The position numbers and the translations under genes were made by a program. From NCBI RefSeq assembly GCF_900115095.1, contig NZ_FOVH01000001.1, positions 893,725-957,724 of the forward strand: a DNA stretch of 64,000 nucleotides. Direction: 5' to 3'. This stretch comes from Actinomadura madurae. Lineage in GTDB: Bacteria > Actinomycetota > Actinomycetes > Streptosporangiales > Streptosporangiaceae. Shown piece by piece: positions 58,492-64,000 of the stretch (positions are counted from its first letter, which is position 1; the number at the start of each line of letters is the position of its first letter). The notes under the pieces are model-generated. The model worked only from the letters and a program-made list of their open reading frames with translations, did no database searches and had not been told where the DNA came from.

Positions 58492-59406
58492 GTGACCAGC
58501 ACTAACGGTGCGGATGGAGTCCTTTCCTCCGCCACCATCGAGACCGATCCGAGCCGGGCCCTCGGGCCTACTCAGCGACCCGTGCCGGTGTTCCCGGAAC
58601 CGGAACCCCTGGACGAGCACGGGCCGGGGCGGATCGTGGCCGTCTGCAACCAGAAGGGCGGCGTCGGCAAGACCACCACGACGATCAACCTGGGCGCCGC
58701 GCTCGCCGAGTACGGCCGCCGCGTCCTGCTCGTCGACTTCGACCCGCAGGGCGCCCTGTCGGTCGGCCTCGGCAAGGGCGACCCGCGCCAGCTCGACGTG
58801 ACGATCCACAACCTGCTGCTCGAACGCGACACCGAGTGGGAGGACGTCGTCATCGAGACCGGCGTCGACGGGATGGACCTGCTGCCGAGCAACATCGACC
58901 TGTCCGGCGCCGAGGTCCAGCTCGTCCACGAGGTAGGCCGCGAGTACATCCTGCAGGGCGCGCTGAAGTCGGCCGTCGACCACTACGACTACATCCTCAT
59001 CGACTGCCAGCCGTCGCTCGGCCTGCTCACCGTCAACGCGCTGGCCGCCAGCGAGGGCGTGCTGATCCCGCTGGAGTGCGAGTACTTCGCGATGCGCGGC
59101 GTGGCGCTGCTGATGGAGACCATCGAGAAGGTGCAGGGCCGGATCAACCCCGACCTGGTGATCGACGGGGTGCTCGGCACCATGTACGACTCGCGGACGC
59201 TGCACACCCGCGAGGTCCTCGGCCGGATCGTCGAGGCGTTCGGCGACAAGGTCTTCCACACCGTGATCAACCGGACGGTCCGGTTCCCGGACGCGACCGT
59301 GGCCGGCGAGCCGATCACGTTCTTCGACCCGAGCTCGATGGGCGCCAACGCGTACCGGAGCCTGGCGCGGGAGGTGCTCATCAGGTGGGCCGCGCAGGCC
59401 GCGTGA
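58492..59406 (+). CDS. parA: ParA-family ATPase of the scp locus
   Basis: A 304-residue Walker-type ATPase. The deviant Walker A NQKGGVGKTTTTINLG lies at about 53-68 (signature Lys in KGGVGKTT), followed by VLLVDFDPQGALS and YILIDCQPSLGLLT. No parB follows; instead it heads the segregation genes scpA-scpB, so it is the second chromosomal ParA-like protein of actinobacteria, distinct from the one near oriC. The GTG at 58492 has GGGAGGG 5 nt upstream; a longer frame is less likely. Confidence 0.9.
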   Translation: MTSTNGADGVLSSATIETDPSRALGPTQRPVPVFPEPEPLDEHGPGRIVAVCNQKGGVGKTTTTINLGAALAEYGRRVLLVDFDPQGALSVGLGKGDPRQLDVTIHNLLLERDTEWEDVVIETGVDGMDLLPSNIDLSGAEVQLVHEVGREYILQGALKSAVDHYDYILIDCQPSLGLLTVNALAASEGVLIPLECEYFAMRGVALLMETIEKVQGRINPDLVIDGVLGTMYDSRTLHTREVLGRIVEAFGDKVFHTVINRTVRFPDATVAGEPITFFDPSSMGANAYRSLAREVLIRWAAQAA

Positions 59407-59440
59407 GGCCGTCCGGCACCCCCTGAGCGACGGAGCGCAC

Positions 59441-60082
59441 ATGGGTCACCCCCCGCCCTTTCCCCATGACACGCCGCCCGGCGCGCCGCCGCCCCCGCCG
59501 CCCGCGCGCGGGCCGGGGACGGCGCTCATCGTGATCGGCGCCGTGATCGCCGGCTTCATCCTGCTGGTCGCGGTCGTCGTGGGCTATCTCGTGGCGACCG
59601 GCGGCGACGGCGGCGAGCCCACGCCGGCCGCGTCGTCGGGGCCGTTCGACCTGCGCGTGCCGCTGACGTTCGCGCTGGTCGAGAAGGAGTCCGCGCCGCC
59701 GTGCACGGGCGGGGCGGTGACCGTCACCGGCGCTCGGTCCTGCTACACGTTCGGCGAGGACGACTTGACCGTGCGCAGGCTGGAGAAGGTGCGGGCGGCC
59801 GCCCCCGACCCCGCGAAGGGCAACCCCGGCTGGGTCGTCGAGATCACCCTGACCTCCGCGGACGCGCCCGGGTTCGCCGAGCTGACCCGCAAGGCCGCCG
59901 AGGCGTCCGCCTCCCAGCTGCCGGCCAGGCTCATGGGCATGCTCGTCGGCGGCGGCCTCGTGTCGGAGCCCGCACAGGTGACCCAGGCCATCACCGGAGG
60001 CGAGGTGCAGATCAGCGGGCCGGCCGGCACGTTCGACCGCGCCCACGCGGAGGGCATCGTCGGGCGGCTGACCGGGCGGTAG
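59441..60082 (+). CDS. Single-TM protein with SecDF-P1-like domain
   Basis: A 213-residue protein. A Pro-rich cytoplasmic start (about 1-25), one transmembrane helix (about 27-50), then an extracytoplasmic domain. Its C-terminal part (ITLTSADAPGFAELTRKA, VSEPAQVTQAITGGEVQISG) matches the head of the first periplasmic domain of SecD. Role unknown; it is inserted between parA and scpA, on the same strand, 34 bp after parA. Confidence 0.75.
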   Translation: MGHPPPFPHDTPPGAPPPPPPARGPGTALIVIGAVIAGFILLVAVVVGYLVATGGDGGEPTPAASSGPFDLRVPLTFALVEKESAPPCTGGAVTVTGARSCYTFGEDDLTVRRLEKVRAAAPDPAKGNPGWVVEITLTSADAPGFAELTRKAAEASASQLPARLMGMLVGGGLVSEPAQVTQAITGGEVQISGPAGTFDRAHAEGIVGRLTGR

Positions 60083-60147
60083 CGCCCCGGCGGCCCGTCA
60101 CCGCTCGTGATCGTCCGTGGCGCGGGGGACCCGCCGGGCATGGGACG

Positions 60148-61065
60148 ATGGGGCCGGTGAGCACAGCGCGGGAGGAGTCCTCCGCTACCGTGAGCGACGT
60201 GGCCGAGACGTCGCCGGAGCCGGGGCAGGAGAACGAGCAGGAGCAGGGCTTCCGCGTCCACCTGGACAACTTCGAGGGCCCCTTCGACCTGCTGCTCGGC
60301 CTGATCTCCAAGCACAAGCTCGACATCACCGAGGTGTCCCTGCACAAGGTCACCGACGACTTCATCGCGCACATCCGCTCGCACGGCGCCGACTGGGACC
60401 TCGACCAGGCCAGCCACTTCCTGCTCGTCGCCGCGACCCTGCTGGACCTGAAGGCCGCCCGGTTGCTGCCGTCCGGCGAGGTCGACGACGAGGAGGACCT
60501 GGCCCTGCTGGAGGCCCGCGACCTGCTGTTCGCGCGGCTGCTCCAGTACCGCGCCTACAAGGAGGTCGCGCAGGTCATCGCCGGGCACATCGCCGACGCG
60601 AGCCGGCGGTACCCGCGCCTGGTGCCGATGGAGCCGAGGTTCGCGAACCTGCTGCCGGAGGTGCTGCTCGGCCTCGGTCCGGACGAGTTCGCCCGGCTCG
60701 CCGCGAGGGCGCTCACCCCGAAGGCGCCGCCGGCGGTGTCGGTCGAGCACATGTACCAGCCGAGGGCCAGCGTCAAGGAGCAGGCCGCGATCGTCGTGGA
60801 GCGGCTCCGCAGGCTGCGCAGGACGACGTTCCGCGTCCTCGCGTCCGACGCGGAGGGCACCTACGAGGTGGTCGCGCGGTTCCTGGCGCTGCTGGAGCTG
60901 TACCGGGAGCAGGCGGTCACGTTCGAGCAGCTGGAGCCCCTCGGCGAGCTGCACATCACGTGGACCGGCACGGACGAGGGCGACGTCGAGGTCGGCGACG
61001 ACTACGAGGGCGCGCCCGCGAAGGACGACGAGAAGACCCGGAAGGACGAGGGAGACGATGACTGA
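60148..61065 (+). CDS. scpA: Segregation and condensation protein A
   Basis: A 305-residue kleisin that bridges the heads of SMC and binds ScpB, needed for chromosome compaction and segregation. FRVHLDNFEGPFDLLLGLIS and HKLDITEVSLHKVTDDF are the classic N-terminal region; FLLVAATLLDLKAARLLPS follows; the C-terminal winged helix ends with an acidic tail. The start is uncertain: ATG 60148 is used; GTG 60157 and GTG 60190 (GGAGGAG 12 nt upstream) are possible. It overlaps scpB by 8 bp. Confidence 0.93.
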   Translation: MGPVSTAREESSATVSDVAETSPEPGQENEQEQGFRVHLDNFEGPFDLLLGLISKHKLDITEVSLHKVTDDFIAHIRSHGADWDLDQASHFLLVAATLLDLKAARLLPSGEVDDEEDLALLEARDLLFARLLQYRAYKEVAQVIAGHIADASRRYPRLVPMEPRFANLLPEVLLGLGPDEFARLAARALTPKAPPAVSVEHMYQPRASVKEQAAIVVERLRRLRRTTFRVLASDAEGTYEVVARFLALLELYREQAVTFEQLEPLGELHITWTGTDEGDVEVGDDYEGAPAKDDEKTRKDEGDDD

Positions 61066-61633
61066 GGAACCCGGCGCGGACGCGCCGGAGCTCCCCGGGC
61101 TGCGGGCGTCCATCGAGGCGATCCTGCTGGTGGTGGACGAGCCCGTCACCGAGATGGCGCTGGCGCAGTTGCTGGAGCGTCCGCGCGGCGAGGTCGCGGA
61201 GACGCTGCGGGAGCTGGCCGCGGAATACACCGAGCAGGGGCGCGGGTTCGATCTCAGGGAGGTCGCCGGCGGCTGGCGGTTCTACACCCGGGACGTGTGC
61301 GCCCCGGTCGTGGAGCGGTTCGTCACCGACGGGCAGCAGGCGCGGCTGACCCAGGCCGCGCTGGAGACGCTCGCGGTGGTCGCCTACCGGCAGCCGGTGA
61401 GCCGGGCCCGCGTGTCGGCGATCCGCGGCGTCAACAGCGACGGCGTCATCCGGACGCTGACGCTGCGCGGCCTGATCGAGGACGCGGGCCAGGACCCGGA
61501 GTCGCAGGCGCACCTGTACCGGACCACCGGGTACTTCCTGGAGCGACTCGGCCTGCGCGACCTCGACGAGCTGCCCGAGCTCGCCCCCTACCTGCCCGAT
61601 GACCTGCCGGACGACATAGTTGAGGACACGTGA
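61058..61633 (+). CDS. scpB: Segregation and condensation protein B
   Basis: A 191-residue double winged-helix protein that works as a dimer with ScpA and SMC. LRASIEAILLVVDEPVTEMA begins the first winged helix, and AALETLAVVAYRQPVSRARV is the most conserved stretch. It is embedded in the coupled run scpA-scpB-rluB (overlaps of 8 and 4 bp). Confidence 0.95.
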   Translation: MTEEPGADAPELPGLRASIEAILLVVDEPVTEMALAQLLERPRGEVAETLRELAAEYTEQGRGFDLREVAGGWRFYTRDVCAPVVERFVTDGQQARLTQAALETLAVVAYRQPVSRARVSAIRGVNSDGVIRTLTLRGLIEDAGQDPESQAHLYRTTGYFLERLGLRDLDELPELAPYLPDDLPDDIVEDT

Positions 61634-62361
61634 CCGAGAACGAGGGCGTGCGTCTGCAGAAGGTCCTGGCCGAGGCCGGGATCGGCAGCCGCCGCCACTG
61701 CGAGGAGCTGATCGGCGAGGGCCGCGTCACCGTGAACGGGAAGAAGGTGTTCCGGTTCGGTGAGCGCGTCGACCCGCGGCGCGCCGTCATCCATGTGGAC
61801 GGCAAGCGGGTCGAGACCCGGTCCGAGATGCGGTACTACGCGATCAACAAGCCGCGCGGGGTGGTGTCCACGATGTCGGACGAGCGGGGCCGCAAGTCCC
61901 TCGCCGACTACGTGGAGGTGCCCGAGCGGCTGTTCCACGTCGGGCGCCTCGACACCGACACCGAGGGCCTGATCCTGCTCACCAACGACGGCGAGCTGTC
62001 GCACCGGCTGACCCACCCGAGCTACGGCGTGGCCAAGACCTACCTGGCGGAGATCCACGGGCCGATCCCGCGCGACCTCGGTCGGCGGCTGAAGGCCGGC
62101 GTGACGCTCGACGACGGGCCCGCGAAGGCCGACCGGTTCCGCGTCTTCGACCAGGTCGGACGGCGCGTGCTGGTCGAGATCACCCTGCACGAGGGGCGCA
62201 AGCACATCGTGCGGCGCCTGCTGAAGGAGGTCGGGTTCCCCGTCCAGCAGCTCGCCCGCATCGAGTTCGGGCCGATCAGGCTGGGCTCGCTGAAGCCGGG
62301 CGGGATGCGGGCGCTGACCGTGCAGGAGGTCGGGGAGCTGTACAAGACGGTCGGGCTGTAA
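61630..62361 (+). CDS. rluB: Ribosomal large subunit pseudouridine synthase B-like
   Basis: A 243-residue enzyme of the RsuA/RluB family. An S4 RNA-binding domain (VRLQKVLAEAGIGSRRHCEE) precedes the catalytic domain with GRLDTDTEGLILLTNDGEL containing the catalytic Asp. INKPRGVVST is also typical. It turns one 23S rRNA uridine into pseudouridine. GTG overlaps the scpB stop by 4 bp. The conserved neighbourhood with scpAB supports the name. Confidence 0.92.
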   Translation: MTENEGVRLQKVLAEAGIGSRRHCEELIGEGRVTVNGKKVFRFGERVDPRRAVIHVDGKRVETRSEMRYYAINKPRGVVSTMSDERGRKSLADYVEVPERLFHVGRLDTDTEGLILLTNDGELSHRLTHPSYGVAKTYLAEIHGPIPRDLGRRLKAGVTLDDGPAKADRFRVFDQVGRRVLVEITLHEGRKHIVRRLLKEVGFPVQQLARIEFGPIRLGSLKPGGMRALTVQEVGELYKTVGL

Positions 62362-62391
62362 ACGACACCGGGTGTGGAAAGGAAGGCGACT

Positions 62392-62754
62392 GTGGCGGTA
62401 CGCGCGGTCCGGGGGGCGACGCAGATCGACGCCGACGACCGGGACCAGATCCTGGAGGCGACGACGGAACTGGTCGCGGAGGTGATGGCCCGCAACGAGC
62501 TGACCACCGACGACGTCATCAGCGTGATCTTCACGGTGACGCCGGACATCACCGCGGAGTTCCCGGCGCTGGCCGCCCGCAAGCTCGGTTTCCACGAGGT
62601 GCCGCTGCTGTGCGCGACGGAGATCGGCGTCCCCGGCTCGCTGCCGCGGGTGATCCGGCTGATGGCGCACATCGAGACGGACCGCCCCCGCTCGGGCGTC
62701 CAGCACGTGTACCTGCGCGGCGCGACGGCTCTGCGGCTCGACATAGCGCAGTAG
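62392..62754 (+). CDS. aroH: Chorismate mutase, AroH type
   Basis: A 120-residue enzyme of the trimeric alpha/beta-barrel AroH class that converts chorismate to prephenate. VRAVRGATQIDADDRDQI begins it with the active-site Arg, IFTVTPDITAEFPALAARK follows, and the late VYLRGATALR is typical. GGAAGG 5 nt before the GTG at 62392 fixes the start rather than the GTG 18 bp upstream. It feeds prephenate to the next gene, tyrA. Confidence 0.95.
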   Translation: MAVRAVRGATQIDADDRDQILEATTELVAEVMARNELTTDDVISVIFTVTPDITAEFPALAARKLGFHEVPLLCATEIGVPGSLPRVIRLMAHIETDRPRSGVQHVYLRGATALRLDIAQ

Positions 62755-62771
62755 CGGTGGTGCCGGGCAAG

Positions 62772-62777
62772 TAGGGT
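62772..62777 (+). promoter_or_regulatory. -10 hexamer of a leaderless tyrA transcript
   Basis: TAGGGT, 7 nt, GTG at 62785. No ribosome binding site lies in the gap, so tyrA can be made from its own leaderless mRNA besides any read-through from aroH. Confidence 0.5.
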
Positions 62778-62784
62778 GACCGGC

Positions 62785-63876
62785 GTGAGCGAGGACGTGG
62801 TGGCGCGGCGCATCGTCGTGGTCGGGACGGGACTGATCGGGACGTCGATCGCGCTGGCGATGCGGGAGCGCGGCGCCGAGGTGCTGCTGACCGACCGGGA
62901 CGCGGCGGCGCTGGCGCTGGCGGTGGAGCTCGGCGCGGGCGAGGCGCTGCCCGACGGGGCGCACGAGGAGCCCGCCGACCTGGCGGTGCTGGCCGTGCCG
63001 CCTGCGGCGGTGGCGGTGACGCTGCTGGACGCGCAGAAGCGCGGCCTTGCCACCGCCTACACCGACGTGGCGAGCGTGAAGGCGCTGCCGCTGGCGCAGG
63101 CGGCGGAGCTCGGCTGCGACCTGACGACGTTCGTGGCGGGGCATCCGCTGGCCGGCAGCGAGCGGTCGGGGCCGAGCGCGGCGCGGGCCGACCTGTTCCT
63201 CGGCCGCCCGTGGGCGCTGTGCGCGACGCCGGAGGCGACGCCGGACACCGTCGCCGCCGTCACCGGGCTGGCGAAGGCGTGCGGCGCGATGCCGGTCGAG
63301 GTGGACGCGGCCGAGCACGACCGGGCCGTCGCGCTGGTCTCGCACGGCCCGCACGTGGTGTCGGCCGCGGTCGCCGCCCGGCTGACCGGCGCGGACGACG
63401 TGGCGCTGGGCCTCGCCGGGCAGGGCGTCCGGGACGTCACCCGGATCGCGGCGAGCGACCCGCGGCTGTGGATCGGGATCCTGTCGGCGAACTCCCAGCC
63501 CGTCGCGGACGTGCTGGAGGCCGTCGCGACCGACCTCGCGGTGGCCGCGTCGCTGCTGCGCGACGGCAGCGACGAGGCCGCCGCGCACGTCGCCGACCTG
63601 CTGCTGCGCGGGAACGCGGGCCGGGGCCGCATCCCCGGCAAGCACGGCGGCGACCAGCCCGCCTACGCGACCGTGCAGGTGGTCATCCCGGACCGTCCGG
63701 GCGAGCTGGCGATGATCTTCCAGGCGGCGGGGATCGCGCAGGTCAACATCGAGGACGTGACGATCGAGCACTCGCCCGGCCGCCCGCTGGGCGTGCTGGA
63801 GCTGACGGTCGTCCCCGAGGCCGCCGAGCGCCTCGCCGCCGAACTGCGCGCGCGCGGCTGGTCGGTACCCGGCTGA
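62785..63876 (+). CDS. tyrA: Prephenate dehydrogenase
   Basis: A 363-residue NAD(P)-dependent enzyme that turns prephenate into 4-hydroxyphenylpyruvate on the way to tyrosine. The Rossmann loop VVGTGLIGTSIA lies near residues 12-23, and FVAGHPLAGSERSGPSAARA is the substrate-binding HPxxG motif. The C terminus holds an ACT domain (VQVVIPDRPGELAMIFQAAG) that should bind tyrosine for feedback inhibition. GTG 62785 is preferred to GTG 62776 because of the -10 spacing. It directly follows aroH. Confidence 0.93.
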   Translation: MSEDVVARRIVVVGTGLIGTSIALAMRERGAEVLLTDRDAAALALAVELGAGEALPDGAHEEPADLAVLAVPPAAVAVTLLDAQKRGLATAYTDVASVKALPLAQAAELGCDLTTFVAGHPLAGSERSGPSAARADLFLGRPWALCATPEATPDTVAAVTGLAKACGAMPVEVDAAEHDRAVALVSHGPHVVSAAVAARLTGADDVALGLAGQGVRDVTRIAASDPRLWIGILSANSQPVADVLEAVATDLAVAASLLRDGSDEAAAHVADLLLRGNAGRGRIPGKHGGDQPAYATVQVVIPDRPGELAMIFQAAGIAQVNIEDVTIEHSPGRPLGVLELTVVPEAAERLAAELRARGWSVPG

Positions 63877-64000
63877 CCGACGCCCGGAGCGGAGCTCTGC
63901 GGAGCGGAGGGTGGCGGTCAGCCGTTCTTGTCGGGGGGTCTGGGGGGTCGTCCTCTCAGAGTGGCGCTGACCGACGCCTGGAGCGGGGCTCTGCGGAGTG
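63874..64000 (+). repeat. Direct repeat with 94-bp period at the tyrA end
   Basis: TGACCGACGCCCGGAGCGG and the next 14 bp (63874-63906, including the tyrA stop codon) recur at 63968-64000 with four or so changes. Between the copies lies GGGGGGTCTGGGGGGTCGTC (63933-63952), a copy of the G-rich element also present at 973-993 and, inverted, at 54029-54050. The second copy runs out of the window. No gene is seen here. Confidence 0.7.

Overview
The window is very GC-rich (third codon positions almost all G or C) and dense in short operons. Several genes begin at GTG or TTG. The gene families (SARP/AfsR regulator, XRE plus DUF397 pair, WD40 STAND ATPases, ectoine operon, xerD-parA-scpAB-rluB-aroH-tyrA block) point to a filamentous actinomycete. 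Streptosporangiales of an Actinomadura-like type is my best guess, from family content and synteny only.

Layout. 1-2.2 kb: the 3' part of an endonuclease/exonuclease/phosphatase-fold gene, a curious 56-bp tandem leader module, a GNAT acetyltransferase and coaE. 2.2-8.0 kb: one giant gene that fuses TIR, a degenerate metallophosphoesterase, NACHT, pentapeptide repeats and 15 WD40 blades; this is the most striking item. 8-17 kb: an ion permease, a three-gene operon (2-TM protein, cupin, inositol-monophosphatase-like enzyme), an orphan sensor kinase, uvrB, a second GNAT and a membrane protein. 17-29.7 kb: an ADP-ribosylglycohydrolase homologue with an altered metal motif, a secreted SGNH hydrolase, three TetR-controlled units with visible operators, a SARP-NB-ARC regulator, two methyltransferases, CapA and a flavin-split-barrel protein. 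29.7-34 kb: a second giant STAND protein (nSTAND1 plus 14 WD40 blades). 34-42 kb: TetR/FBP pair, XRE-DUF397-unknown-HATPase cluster, aldo/keto reductase, an orphan Imm5-type immunity protein, nitronate monooxygenase and an Ltp2-like thiolase/DUF35 pair.

42-44 kb: an intact TnpB element sits inside a decayed GlxA/AraC-type regulator. 44-50.5 kb: complete compatible-solute unit on the minus strand, ectABCD followed by ehuBCDA (synthesis, hydroxylation and uptake of ectoine), split by a 17-bp perfect hairpin and closed by a terminator. A 580-bp control region lies upstream of ectA, with an inverted repeat, a Crp-like site and an outward SigB-like promoter. 51-54 kb: proline iminopeptidase and a coiled-coil protein preceded by another small leader ORF. 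54.0-54.9 kb: a gene-free stretch with a 15-unit tandem array of about 26 bp and a 67-bp direct repeat. 54.9-63.9 kb: a co-oriented housekeeping run, pyrG, Nudix hydrolase, xerD, parA, a SecDF-P1-like membrane protein, scpA, scpB, rluB, aroH, tyrA. It covers CTP synthesis, dimer resolution and chromosome segregation, rRNA pseudouridylation, and the first steps to tyrosine and phenylalanine.

A recurrent regulatory theme is leaderless transcription: a TANNNT -10 hexamer lies 6-8 nt before the start codon of many genes, often overlapped by repressor operators. Functions are assigned from recognisable motifs by eye; no database search was run.
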